This document shows, piece after piece, positions 1 to 10,505 of a stretch of 64,000 bases of DNA. The notes beneath the pieces were generated by a model. The model was not told where the DNA came from. It saw only the letters and a list, made by a program, of their open reading frames with translations, and ran no database searches. Source of the stretch: Tetrahymena elliotti 4EA. Taxonomy: Eukaryota > Ciliophora > Oligohymenophorea > Hymenostomatida > Tetrahymenidae. The translations under genes and the position numbers were made by a program. Each line of letters begins with the position of its first letter. Positions within the stretch are counted from its first letter, which is position 1. The stretch spans positions 586,498 to 650,497 of the forward strand of contig JH720316.1 of the NCBI GenBank assembly GCA_000231825.2. The letters run 5' to 3'.

Positions 1-53
1 CTCAGAAAATAACAAATTTGTTTTAATTTGTTTTGAAAAGAAGAAGCGATAGA

Positions 54-200
54 TATATAAAGGAAAAAGTGTGGCCTGGGACATATGACAAAAATAATAG
101 GCCACCACTCAACAGTTTATTAAAATAATTTAATAAATTGTTGAGTGATGGCCTATTATTTTTGTCATATGTCCCAGATCACACTTTTTCCTTTATATAT
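54..200. repeat. long near-perfect inverted repeat (hairpin, about 70-bp arms)
   Basis: The arms are about 54-124 and 129-200, separated by only four bases (ATAA). They pair with only a handful of mismatches; for example GTGGCCTGGG on the left faces GTGATCTGGG on the right. Sequence beyond the arms is not obviously paired. Such a structure fits a foldback or MITE-like element, or a source of hairpin RNA. No transposase or clear target-site duplication is visible. The right arm contains the TGA that ends the kinase-like gene on the minus strand. Confidence 0.85.
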
Positions 201-1797
201 AGATAAGCAAATAAGTTTTTAATTATTATTTAATTTAAAAAGATGTTAATAAAACGTAATTAATAAGTATTTTTAGAATTAGCTTTAGATGAATTAAATT
301 TGTTTTAAACTCTGATAAAAAATTCTAAATGTTTAAAAATTTTACCTCAAATCTATTACTACAATATCATAATCTATTGCTTTAAGTATTTCATTTCTAT
401 TATTTATGAAAATTTTTCTTTCCTATCCTATTCTTAACCTCTTAAGACTATTCTCATTGATATGAAATGATTTTAAATTCTAGAGTAAAGCTAATGGCTA
501 AAGCCTTAGATCTTTTTTTATTTCTACCATTTTGGCAAGTATTTTATAGACAAATTCAATTTTTTAAGAGTTTTACAAGGAAGGAATTACTGCAAATAGG
601 CTTTAACATTTCAATTAATACCATTCCTTAGGAGCAAGTCTTCTCTATAGAAAAGCTTCAATTAAGATTTATCCAATTGAGAAAACATCAGCCTTTAAAA
701 TTGATTTATTTAAGTTGATTTGAATGTAATATATTAATTACTTTTATTGTGTAGGGTTTTTATTAGTTCATAACTTAGGGTGCCTTGTAACAAAGATTTC
801 CTTAAAGAGACTTTAGAATTACAAAATATATTAATGAAGTAATTAAATTATTTCATTCATTTTACTGACAATGTTTTCTAAGAAGAAGGATCTTTCATGA
901 TCTTAGATAATCCATAACCAGCTTTTTATAGATTAAATATTTAAAAATTTTGATAGAATATAATAAATTTTATACCAATTAAGAACTGATTTTTTGATTT
1001 GCTAAATAAAATATTGTCAGGTTTTATATCACTATGAATGATACCCTTTTCTTAGAGGACAAATAAACCATTCAACAACTGGTATGTAATAGCCAAGACT
1101 TATTCTTAATCAAATTAGTTTAAGTCAAATATTGTTGTTAAATTGCCTATTATAACAGGTATTAATGATAATTAATTTGATAATGTATATTACAATCACA
1201 AAGTTCAGTCACTATTGCAGCTAATCCTTCTTAATCGTCTTAAATTTTTTCCACAATTTGCAAGACATATTTCTCATTCTTAAGTTTTTAGAGAATCTAG
1301 ATTTCTTTCTCAAATTCTTGTAAATCAATCTAGTTTTTTTTCTAAATCCTCTTTAGAACTTTAATTGCTACTAAGCACTATGATTTTTCTGAATATGCCT
1401 AAACTACCTAAGAGAAATCCCCTTTTCCTAATACCTATTGATATTGATATTTGTTTTTCTTGAGGAATTTTTTAATACGTGAATCCTCTGACTATACTTC
1501 TATTTGATTACCCAAATCCTCTGACTTTACTTATATTTTATTATTTACCTATTATCTACTTTTTTTAACCTAAAAATTGTTAACTTTTTTATGAATTTAT
1601 AAAAAATATAAAATTAGGTTTAGTCTCTGAATATTTAAAGTTGTATTAAATATTCTAATTGCCTGATAATTCAAAAAAAATTTTCTAGAAAATGAAATAC
1701 TCATCAACATACCTTCTGCCTATAACATACATTTTTAGATTTTTCCATAGTAGAAATAAAAAGCTTTAAGCATATAAAATATAAATATATTTTTCAT
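165..1797 (-). CDS. degenerate protein kinase (predicted pseudokinase), five exons
   Basis: Read with TAA/TAG as Gln. Proposed exons are 1797-1194, 1146-976, 921-866, 810-742 and 692-165, with GT-AG introns of 47-55 nt; these sum to 476 codons (475 residues). Visible kinase motifs are a glycine loop (VLGKGDFSQV), VAIK with the ATP-binding Lys, HSDIKPDN in place of HRDxKxxN, AGYGLS where DFGLS is expected, YKAPQV for APE, and KADVFSIG. The metal-binding Asp of DFG is therefore Gly, while the catalytic-loop Asp and Asn remain. A segment before the kinase domain (EGMLMS...KFFLNYQAIRIFN) resembles the PH-like N-terminus of some ciliate kinases. The start is uncertain: the frame stays open to ATGs near 1837 and at 1971, and an unseen intron may lie there. 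The TGA falls inside the hairpin, so the C-terminal residues are encoded by a repeat arm. Confidence 0.72.
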
Positions 1798-1971
1798 AAT
1801 TAAGAGCATAGTTTTTAACAATTATGTCATTTTAAACCTTTAGTAAAAATAGAAACATATTTAAACAAATATGAAAGATTTTTTAAATTTAAAACAATAT
1901 GAAATATGTAAAGCTAACTCAAGATAATTTGATTCATTTAAAATTATTATAAAAACGAAAATCTCATACAT

Positions 1972-3946
1972 TTTTTATTTTTATTTTTGCTCAAATTATA
2001 AAGAGCTTTCATATATATGATTGAGTTCGAAAAACTAATATTTTTATCATCAAAAAAAATAAATCTTAAAAAAGAAAAAAAAACTCAATGGGTTGTTTTA
2101 TTCAAGAAAAAGGTTTTATAATGATTTAATGTTTACTTAATATTTATAAAATTAAGACTTATTGGTTAATAAATGCATCATATACTTTACAGGTATGATG
2201 CTTCACTAGAAAAACTAATATAATATAAGTTCTGTTTTAATTTTTAGAGAGGAGGGCACCATCTTCAAATAGTATTCTCAAAATAATTAGGAAAGTGATT
2301 CTGTTTGGTTGAAATCAAAGCACACTTACATAATATTTGTTTATATTTTGAACTAACTGACATGATGGTTGATTTAGTATAAATTATGGATTATATCATA
2401 AAATTAGTTTAAAAAGCTAAAAGAGTAAAATAATTTTAACAATAATTAGCTTAATACTAAATTTATGCTTTTTATTACAAAATTTAAATATTCCTAAAAA
2501 AATTTATAAAACTAAAGCACATAATATGATGTGAATCATTTTTGTTATTTTTTGTAATATATTGATTTTATATGTAAAAACACATAAACTATATAGAGGT
2601 TTTTTAATATTATCTTAATCATGTATTTAACTTCTTTTTTCCTCAATATTGTTAAAGATAAGTAGCGCTTATCTTAATATACTAAGATCTTTTTAGAATT
2701 TCTTTTTAACTTTTATCTGATAAAAAATAATAAGCATAAACAGATTGTAGTATTTTGGATTATTATATGATATTATTATTTTATGTAGGAAAATACAGTA
2801 AGTATTTTGATATTATCTTGAGTCTGAAAAAAATTAAATGAATATTCTAATCCTTCCTTATCACTTGAGATACCTTTACCATGTTTTTTTGATAAATAAC
2901 TCAATCGAAATAAGTATAGTTTATATATTTTCTTTAAATGAATTGAATAATATCAAATTCAAAATATCCTATAAAAATACTGAGTAATGGATGTAAGGGA
3001 ATTTTTTAAAATTTCAATGTGTATCAAAATATTTTAAAATAAATCATTAGAATCAAAATTTTTAGAAGTAGAGCTACAATTTTGAATGTTTCATTTTTTA
3101 AAACTTATGCTGAAGGAATATGATAACTTAGAGGACTCAAACATAAACTAAAAAACTAAACAACAAGCTAAAATGTTAGGATAGTTTTTGAATAAGATAA
3201 AAATGAAATTACTTCTTTATTGAGAGAAATAAATTTTTCTTACAGTAATTTACATAATTAAAGAGTTAGAATCCCCATTTAGGCATATTCTTTTGATGTA
3301 AAATAGATAAAATAATTTGAATATAATTTATATCTACTACAATTGTCTATTTATCTTACTTTAAAATTTTTGGGTGTATTTTGTTAGCAAATAATATTGA
3401 ATTATCAAATACAAATATGTATTTTACTTGTTTAATTATAATGAAAAGGAATCCTCTGAAATATTATTATCAAATCAATTATATAGTGATTAAATAGGAT
3501 ATAATTTATAATTTTAAACTCAATTTAAAAATAAAAAAAGAGTTTTTTGAGATTCTTTTTTCAAAAAAGTATTTCTTTTACATACTGTATGTACTCCATC
3601 AATAAAAAAACCTAATTAAAAACGATTTAAAACATTATACAAATTAATAAGCATTTTCTTTTCAGTATTTGTTAAATAAATTAAATTTAATGCCTTCCTT
3701 GTTCTTTTTTATTCATATTATTTTAATTAACAAAATATTTTAGAAATTATCAAAATCAATTTTTAAAAACTTAACTAACAAAAAAATATTCAGAAACTAG
3801 CAATATTAAGATTTAAAGAAATATATAGTTTATAGATATTAGAGTATAAGAAACTACATTTATAATAAATTTAGGCATTTTTAGTTTATTATTATTGAAA
3901 TTATTTTTAATTTATGTTATGTATACAAAAATTATTATTTTTTAAA
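1972..3946. other. gene-free AT-rich stretch
   Basis: Nothing convincing was seen on either strand with the ciliate code. Short open pieces near 3110-3230 (+) do not join to a conserved pattern. It contains the 3' flank of the shorter metallothionein gene. Confidence 0.5.
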
Positions 3947-4219
3947 TCAGCATTTGCATTCTGAGCAGCCACAAGGATTGCATTTACAAGCTGAAGTCTT
4001 AGCAGCATGATTTCCACATTTGCATTCAGCACACTTACAAGGGTTGCATTAGCAATTTTCAGTGGCTCCACATTTGCAGGGGTTACAAGAGCAAGGATCA
4101 CAGTTTTCACAAGGTTAACAGTTGCAAGCAGAGGTAGTTCCACATTTGCAGAGAGGTTGACACTTACAGGGGTTGCACTTGCATCCAACAGTGAGTTTAT
4201 TTTGAGTTTGAGGATCCAT
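3947..4219 (-). CDS. metallothionein, CKC (copper) type, 90 residues
   Basis: The protein is 90 residues with 26 Cys, nearly all in CKC, CNPCKC, CNC or CxxC arrays. It starts MDPQTQNKLTVGCKC and ends CGCSECKC. This is the CKC-rich Tetrahymena metallothionein subfamily, known as cytosolic proteins that bind copper; the cadmium-type CCC clusters are absent. In-frame TAA codons (Gln) are present. It is an intronless gene starting at the ATG after a leader shared with the genes at 6056-6502 and 9257-9649. Compared with its neighbour it lacks most of a 40-residue repeat. It resembles T. thermophila MTT2/MTT4 but differs in length from what I recall, so I do not assign a symbol. Confidence 0.93.
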
Positions 4220-4440
4220 TTGAAATTGATTATTTTTTTTTTTGCTTTATTTTTGTTTTTAATGATTGTTTGTTTGATTATTATGATATTTTCAAACTTC
4301 AAAGAGTAATTATTTATAGGCACGATTTGAGTTAAAATTTATCAGATATCTTTCTAAAGTTCTTGAACCAAAAAAGAGTGACTCTCTAAATCGTAGATTA
4401 ACTAAGGTAATTATTAATTTGTTTAAGTTACAGATATCTA
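4220..4440 (-). promoter_or_regulatory. metallothionein promoter and 5' leader, copy 1
   Basis: On the minus strand a TATA-like CCTATAAATA lies at 4320-4311, about 95 nt before the ATG. Upstream, GATAAATTTTA, an AGAGAGTCACTCTT block and a TTAATCTACGATTT block recur at similar spacing in the 6.5 kb copy; the TATA and the last block also recur at 9.65 kb. Weaker similarity continues to about 4890. Confidence 0.7.
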
Positions 4441-5731
4441 TTACCTTTGATGACTTGTATTTCTAGATTTTTATGTTGTCTCAACTAACTAATTCTAGAC
4501 ATTTTTTAGAATTCTAAAAGACAAATGAATTTTTATTGTTAGATTAAGAAATTATTCTTTCATTTATTTTTAATAACTAAGTTAAGAACACTTTTACAAA
4601 ATCTAGTAAGGAGTTTTACAATAAACATGTTGATTTCTTTTGTATGTTAAAAAAGGTTATTCCTTAGAATGTGAGTATTTATTAAAGATTAACCTTCAAA
4701 ATTAGTCTTAATTAGACTTGAATTTTAAATAAGATAAAATAGAAAAACAAACTCATGAGTTTTCTTTTTATCAATTCTAATAAAAGTCTTTTTTAATTGC
4801 AAATTTCACATTTTTTATAAAAAAAACTGTTGGCAGACTCAAGAGTTGTTAACTAAAAGTAATCTTAGGTTCAAGAGTTTTACTAAGAAATAATTGATGA
4901 AATAGAAAGAAGAATAACTTTTTATGTTCTAAGAAAGAGTACCTTTTTAAAAAATATATGCTATACCTACATTTGCCTATTTAAAAGCTTTTTGAAAGTT
5001 TTACCCCTTTATTTATTAAAAAGTGAATTCAGTACTAGACTTTGGGTATATAAAAAATTTTGAGTATTTACTAAAAACATAAAATAAATATTATTCATTC
5101 AGGTTAGTCTACATTTTTTTTGAGATAATAAGATAAATAAATTAAAAATTAATTTTACAGATATCTTGAATTTTTTTTTTGAGGGGGTTTATCAGTGATG
5201 GTCACAAACTTCCAAACTTTTTAAATTTGCTAAAAAATTTGCATAAAAATATTTTAGAATGAAATAATTCATGAGTTCGTTCCATCACTGGGTTTAAGTG
5301 ATTAATATTTTTAAATTTTTTAATCAAATAAATGTTTAATTTTCAAATAAAAAGTTTTATTAGAAATTATGTAAACATTTTTATTTGAATATTTGTTTTT
5401 ATGATTTAATTAGATGATATTTGAATTTTTAATAAAATCTTTTTTGCATCAAAATAAATTTGTTCTAAAGTAATAGGTTATGAATAAATGAGGAATTTTA
5501 ATTTAAAATTTAGATAGAATAAGAGGAATTTAAATGAAGTCTTTTACAGATATTTATTTTATGAAAAGGAAATTTATATAAAATAACGATTGTTAAATTT
5601 TTTAAAAAAAAGGTATTTAATTTATTTTTGTTAAGTGAATATGTCTTATTAAAATATTGTTTTGTTTTAGAATGGAGGGGTTGGTGAAAGTTATTTTTGA
5701 TAAAATGAATTAGCTTTTATAATATTGTTAA
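4441..5731. other. gene-free spacer with palindromic CTCANGAG sites
   Basis: No gene was seen. Upstream of the shorter metallothionein it carries ACTCATGAGT at 4751-4760, ACTCAAGAG near 4837 and TTCAAGAG near 4870, matched at corresponding places upstream of the longer gene. A 9-bp inverted repeat, CAGTGATGG/CCATCACTG, spans 5193-5290. Confidence 0.5.
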
Positions 5732-5804
5732 GCCTTTATAGCTCAGCTGGGAGAGCGTAAGACTGAAGATCTTACGGTCCTCGGTTCGATCCCGAGTGAA
5801 GGCA
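5732..5804 (+). tRNA. tRNA-Phe (GAA)
   Basis: This is a complete cloverleaf. Acceptor GCCTTTA pairs with TGAAGGC, followed by discriminator A. The D arm reads GCTCAGCTGGGAGAGC. The anticodon stem TAAGA/TCTTA encloses CTGAAGA, giving anticodon GAA. The T arm is TCGG-TTCGATC-CCGA. No intron and no encoded CCA. It lies between the two metallothionein genes on the opposite strand. Confidence 0.95.
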
Positions 5805-5812
5805 TTTTTTTT
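5805..5812 (+). terminator. Pol III oligo-T terminator of tRNA-Phe
   Basis: A run of eight T directly follows the tRNA discriminator base. Confidence 0.8.
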
Positions 5813-6055
5813 GTTTTTATTTTAATTGAAAGTAGAAATAATAGTAAGGATTTTGATTACAGAGGATAAAGAAATTGATTTGATTTATTAAATTTAAATG
5901 AAATTATAACTTAGAAATATTAAGATTTAGAGAAGATACAATTAATAAATAAGTATTTATTACTTTTTAAAATAAATGTTTTCATAAGTCAAATTAATTA
6001 AAATATTTTTTTAAGTTTATTTATACAAAAATTATTGTTTTTTTATTGCTTTAAA

Positions 6056-6502
6056 TCAGCATTTGCATTCAGAGCATCCACAAGGATTACATTTGCAGTT
6101 GGAAGTAACACCACATTTGCAAGGATTACAAGTGCAAGGATTGCATTTGCAAGCAGAAGTTGAAGCAGAGTGAGTTCCACATTTGCATTCAGCACAAGTG
6201 CAAGGGTTGCATTAGCAGCTTTGAGTGACTCCACACTTGCAAGGATTGCAAGAGCAGGGGTCGCATTTGCAAGCAGAGGTCTTAACATCATGAGTTCCGC
6301 ATTTGCATTCAGCACATTTACAAGGATTGCATGAGCAGCTTTCAGTGGCTCCACACTTGCAGGGATTGCAAGAGCAAGGATCACAATTTTCACAAGGTTG
6401 ACAGTTGCAAGAAGAGGTAGTTCCACATTTGCAGAGGGGTTGGCACTTGCAGGGGTTGCACTTGCATCCAACAGTGAGTTTAGTTTGAGTTTGAGTATCC
6501 AT
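6056..6502 (-). CDS. metallothionein, CKC (copper) type, 148 residues
   Basis: The intronless protein has 148 residues and 44 Cys, starting MDTQTQTKLTVGCKC and ending CGCSECKC then TGA. An in-frame TAA (Gln97) would truncate it under the standard code. Residues 64-103 and 104-143 are tandem copies of a 40-residue unit (AECKCGTH...SACKC...CNPCxC), so it is an expanded version of the 90-residue neighbour. The arrays fit Cu(I)-thiolate binding in the cytosol; copper-type Tetrahymena metallothioneins are known to respond to copper. The shared upstream region suggests co-regulation with 3947-4219. It belongs to the MTT2/MTT4-like group, but no symbol is assigned. Confidence 0.94.
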
Positions 6503-6730
6503 TTGAAATTAGTTAGATTTTTTGATTGATTTAGATTTGCTTTTTGTTTATTTTTTTGATTATTTGAAATTATGATAAATCCAATGATCGATAGGCAATT
6601 AATTATTTATAGGCACAATTTTAATTAAAATTTATCAGATATTTGTCAAAAAAAATCTTGAGCCTCAAGAATCACTCTCTTAATTGCAGATTAACTTTAA
6701 CAATTACTGATTTATTTTTGTTACAGAAAT
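6503..6730 (-). promoter_or_regulatory. metallothionein promoter and 5' leader, copy 2
   Basis: The TATA-like CCTATAAATA is at 6613-6604, about 105 nt before the ATG. Upstream are GATAAATTTTA, the palindrome TCTTGAGCCTCAAGA (6655-6670), AGAGAGTGATTCTT and a TTAATCTGCAATT block. Order and spacing match copy 1. Confidence 0.72.
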
Positions 6731-8159
6731 TTATGACTTGGGATAAATTGGATTCATCTATTTTTATGTTGATTTTTTAGTATCTTGGAAATTTCTAAAT
6801 ACTCTAGAAATTTTTGAGTCGGTTTATTTAGAGTTTATTAAAGAGAGTTTTCATTCATTTTATGAGTTATGTCATTGTTAAATGAAGAAGAATAATCAAA
6901 TAAGTTGGTTTGAAAGTAAATAAGATGAATTTTCATACAATGTTTAAAAAAGTTATTAATATATATGTAAGAATGTAATAAGTATTTAAATCTAAAAATA
7001 AGCTGAAAATAATAAATTTGAATTTCAAATAAAATAAAATAAAATAAAATAGAAAAAGAGACTCACGAGTTTCGATTTATTTATTCAAGAAGTAGTTAGT
7101 TATTTTGAAATTATATTTACTACTCAATTAAAACTTTACTTATTGTAATTAAAAATTGTTTGAAGACTCAAGAGTTATTTACCAAATTTTATTGAAGGTT
7201 CAAGAGTTTTTTTGAACTGTGCCAGTCTAGAATTTGTCCGTTTTAAGGGAAACCAAATAGAGTGTTTACAAACTTTCAAAATAAAAGCACTAAATAAAAT
7301 GAAAGGATTAAAAAAAGATTGTTAGACTTTCAATAATAATGAAAATAACTTCCATTTTTAATTCTAATATTGAGATTATTTGTATTATTTTTTAGCTTTT
7401 GATTGATTTAGATTCTAAAAATATAAAAACTCATCACAGATGATTCTAACATTCAATTTTTCATGAGGAAAAGAAAAAATGTTATTAATAATAGAGCAAA
7501 TATTCAAAAAATCATTCTTATTCTAAGTTCTTTATATAATTAGATTGAAATCAAACAAAAAATTTGACCATTTTAAAAACAAAATAAAATTAATTATCTT
7601 TTCTATGTTTATATGGAGAGTTTAAAAATTTAGTTTTGCAAAACAAAAAGCTCAAGTATTCTTATTATTAATAAAATGCTTTCTATTAAAATCTAAAGGC
7701 CTTGCTAAATGCTTTTATTTTAGAAAAAGAGATAAATAAAAAAGGCATTAACATTAAAACAATCAATTAAATTTCTTTTTTTGTTTTTGTAATATAAACA
7801 AGGGATACTTAAAAAATAATACAAACTTTTTGCTATATTATTACCTAAATAACTATACCATTTGAAGTATAAAGTAAATATATTTATTTAGATTTATTTA
7901 TTAAGAATTGAAATATGAAATGTAAAAAAATATTTTACTATTTATTTTTGTACATGTCTTTCTTACTAAATAAATATCATGAAAATAAATAACTAATAAT
8001 TTTTTATTCTAATAGCTCTTTCAATTTTGTATTTAGTTTTTATATTGTCTTTACTGTAGTTTAATATTAACAAAATTATTTGTTGATGTTATTGAGGATT
8101 ATTTAAATATTATTTTGTTTTATAAATGAAGAATAAAACTCTTCTGCTTTATACTTAGA
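6731..8159. other. gene-free spacer upstream of the longer metallothionein
   Basis: It contains an (AAAAT)n run near 7025-7050, then ACTCACGAGT at 7061-7070, ACTCAAGAG near 7167 and TTCAAGAG near 7199, parallel to the sites upstream of the shorter gene. No coding sequence was recognised. Confidence 0.5.
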
Positions 8160-8940
8160 GAGGCTAAAAAACCTGATTTCATAAATTCTTTATATATTAA
8201 GTAATGGAGTGAAAAATTCTATTAGATCGGTAGACCCAACAATTTCTCAATTATCAAAATTAAAACTACTATCTAATTTTTGTTGAGTTTAGACTAAAAA
8301 TAAAATATATTTAATGTGTTATTGATAGTTTATCATTCCCTTAAAAATAATATTTTTACGAGTTAAAATGTGAAGAATAAAAATTTACTCTCCTTAAACA
8401 CTTATCAAAATCAGTCAAAACTGGGAGTCGACTAATTACAGTATTTAGTGATTAAATAATATTATTAACATCATTATTTGCTATCTCATTTTTCAAATAA
8501 ATAAAAAAATTTACCTAAACTTCTACTTTTCTTAATGGCATTTAAACTTTTAGATCATTTTTATTCAAAAGCTTCTCTAATATTTTATATCCTAATTTCC
8601 ATTATTAATGAAAGAGCTAAGCATCTAATGGAATAACCAATCATTTAATATGTAGATTATGGCCTGATTTAATTGGGGAATATCCTCTAAACTGTTAATT
8701 CAATTATGAGTCATTTATATTTAGCACTTTTTTTATTATTAAAATTAAAATTGGTGCTATTCAATATGGACTTATAATAAAGAGATTCATTATTGCTTGA
8801 CATATATTTGAAAATTCATATGCTTTCTTAATTTATTTGAGAAAAATTGTATTCATTTCTTCATAAACTAATTTAATTTCTTATTAAACTAAATTATTAA
8901 TTCAAATTGTTTACTATTTAATCAATTTTTTAATCTTCTT
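8160..8940 (-). pseudogene. decayed paralogue of the 421-residue gene at 10774-12039
   Basis: The minus strand aligns along its length with the intact gene; shared pieces include LVIPLD, a valine-rich QVN...LKNEIxxxDV stretch and the DNA around AAATTAGATAGTAGTTTTA. In the aligned frame there are TGA stops at 8904-8902, 8763-8761 and 8643-8641. A frameshift precedes the TGA at 8256-8254, after which similarity to the FKKIHLKY...EFQKS region continues in another frame. The C-terminal zinc-ribbon-like part is not seen here. It lies just downstream of the dynein-fragment gene. Confidence 0.7.
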
Positions 8941-9256
8941 TCAATTAAAAACTCTTCATTCTTATCAAAATTTACTTTTTGGTTTTTTGAATAAATTAAA
9001 CGATTGGTAAATTTGATTAAAATCACTGATAGCATTAATCATTAAAATTTGGTCAGATCTTAATACTTGAATAAAAAATAAATAAACCTCATACTAGTTT
9101 AATATTTAACTTAAAACCCATATTTAATTTATGATATGTGTGTTATATTTATTTAAATGATTTTTTTCTTTGATTGATATTAGTTGAGATTCATCAATTT
9201 TTTTTTCTATAGTTAATTAAGAAAAAAGAATCTTTATTCTAATAGCTCTTTTTTCT

Positions 9257-9649
9257 TCAAGCAGCAATATTTTGTGCTTTAGCATATTTTTCAATAGCTT
9301 AGATCCAAATAAACAATTATGAAGCTACTTTTGAGCAAGCAGCAACTTTTTCTTTTGTGAAGTTAGGGTCATTCAAATAAGTAGCTCTTAACTTTTACCA
9401 ACTATTTTAGGGGACTGATTCTGTTTTGAATTCAATCAAATTTTCTAAGAATTTTTCATCAGCAAGAAGCTTCTTTGCAGTTGCCCAATCTTCTTTTTCG
9501 TTAAATAATAAACAGACTGCATTCATGACACTAACGATAATAGAAGGAGCCATCATGAAGCATTTCAATTCCATAAGCATTTTTTTCTGAATCTATTTAG
9601 CTGCATCTTTAGCTTCTTTAAGAAAGAGTTAGGAAGCTTAATTATCCAT
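9257..9649 (-). CDS. stand-alone dynein microtubule-binding (stalk-tip) domain protein, 130 residues
   Basis: A single open frame starts with ATGGAT (MDNQASQLFLKEAK) and ends ...QNIAA-TGA; all TAA/TAG are read as Gln. The whole protein aligns with the tip of the dynein heavy chain stalk: the distal end of coiled coil 1, then [53 protein letters not shown], and the first turns of coiled coil 2 (AIEKYAKAQNI). By eye about two-thirds of residues match the same segment of the heavy chain at 57468-64000. The family's conserved PP before the domain is AP here. No AAA module, linker or long coiled coil is present, so motor activity is not expected. The frame is clean over 130 codons, which argues against a dead fragment. 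Its leader and promoter are of metallothionein type. Confidence 0.82.
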
Positions 9650-9900
9650 TTGAAATGAGTTTGATTTTTTTGATTAATTTATTTGCTATTTGATTGTTTA
9701 TTTAATTATTTGAAATTATGATTATTCAAATTTTTAAGGTAACTATTTATAGGTACGTTTTTAATTAAAACTTATCATATATTTTATCAAAAAATATCCT
9801 AAACCTCTACTATCTATCTATTTTAATTGAAGATTAACTGAAACAACTTCTCACTTAATTTTTGTTCTATATTTATTACTTGGGTTAATTAGTTTATTTT
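9650..9900 (-). promoter_or_regulatory. metallothionein-type promoter driving the dynein-domain gene
   Basis: The leader immediately before the ATG (CATTTCAAATGGAT context), CCTATAAATA at 9753-9744 and a TTAATCTTCAATT block match the metallothionein upstream regions at the same spacing. The AGAGAGT...TCTT block is degenerate. The homology ends sharply at the start codon, where dynein-derived sequence begins. Confidence 0.65.
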
Positions 9901-9969
9901 TTCTAGATTTCCTCTATTAATCATATCTGATTAAATATTATTTCTTCATAACTGAACTGAATCTTCAAA

Positions 9970-10120
9970 CAAGGTTTATTATAAAATTTATCAAAAATAT
10001 CTTGAGCTTCTTCTACTCACTATTTTAATTGCAGCATTACTTTAATAACCTCTAATTTATTTTTTGTTTCCAGAAAAATATTATTTAGGTGAATTAAATT
10101 GATTTTTATTGATTTAGATA
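9970..10120 (-). repeat. extra copy of the metallothionein upstream block
   Basis: AAAATTTATCAAAAATATC, CTTGAGCTTC, a CTCACTATTTTAATTGCAG stretch and a TTTCCAGAAAAAT end line up with the distal promoter block of the longer metallothionein. No gene starts directly below it, so it is a second, tandem upstream block for the gene at 9257-9649. A weaker third trace may follow near 10200. Confidence 0.55.
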
Positions 10121-10410
10121 TGCCTTTTAATTGTTTGATAACTATAATTTAAATCATCGAAAACACAATTTTCCTTATCTGATTAAATGTGGTTTCAAAA
10201 TAACAGAATCTTCAAGCATAACCAATTATAAATCCTATCAAAAAAATTATTAATTTTTTTTAAAGGTAAAAAATATGTTTACCATTCATTTTAATAATGT
10301 CTATTTGGCTAAATAAAAAATAAATATCAAAATAACTCATTCAATTTTATTCTATATTAAATTAATATTTAGTATTTAATAAAATTTGATTTAGAAATAA
10401 TTTAAATTAA
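10121..10410. other. gene-free spacer
   Basis: AT-rich, with no coding sequence recognised. A faint copy of the promoter block may lie near 10200-10250. Confidence 0.4.
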
Positions 10411-10505
10411 ATGGAGGGCACATAGTTAATATTGAAATTAATTTTATTAATTTATTAGCATTAAAAGGAATATTCTTTAATTTTTAATCTTAATTTACCT
10501 ACATT
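10411..10505 (-). repeat. detached duplicate of the 3' end of the 421-residue gene
   Basis: It closely repeats 10731-10825, which contains the last codons, the TGA and the 3' flank of the gene at 10774-12039. It begins ATGGAGGGCACATAGTTAAT against ATGTGGAGGACAGATAGTTA. The copies are about 320 bp apart in the same orientation. Confidence 0.7.

Noticed and set aside
4007..4309. 100-residue plus-strand frame opposite the shorter metallothionein
   Set aside because: It is the antisense shadow of the cysteine repeats; the minus-strand frame has the family signature.
5193..5290. Possible mobile element with CAGTGATGG/CCATCACTG ends
   Set aside because: The arms are only 9 bp, there is no target-site duplication or coding content, and the resemblance to the hairpin at 54-200 is too weak.
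6043..6471. 142-residue Ala/Asn/Leu repeat protein in another minus-strand frame of the longer metallothionein
   Set aside because: It is a shifted frame of the same CKC repeats (ANAxL pattern) and ends past the real TGA.
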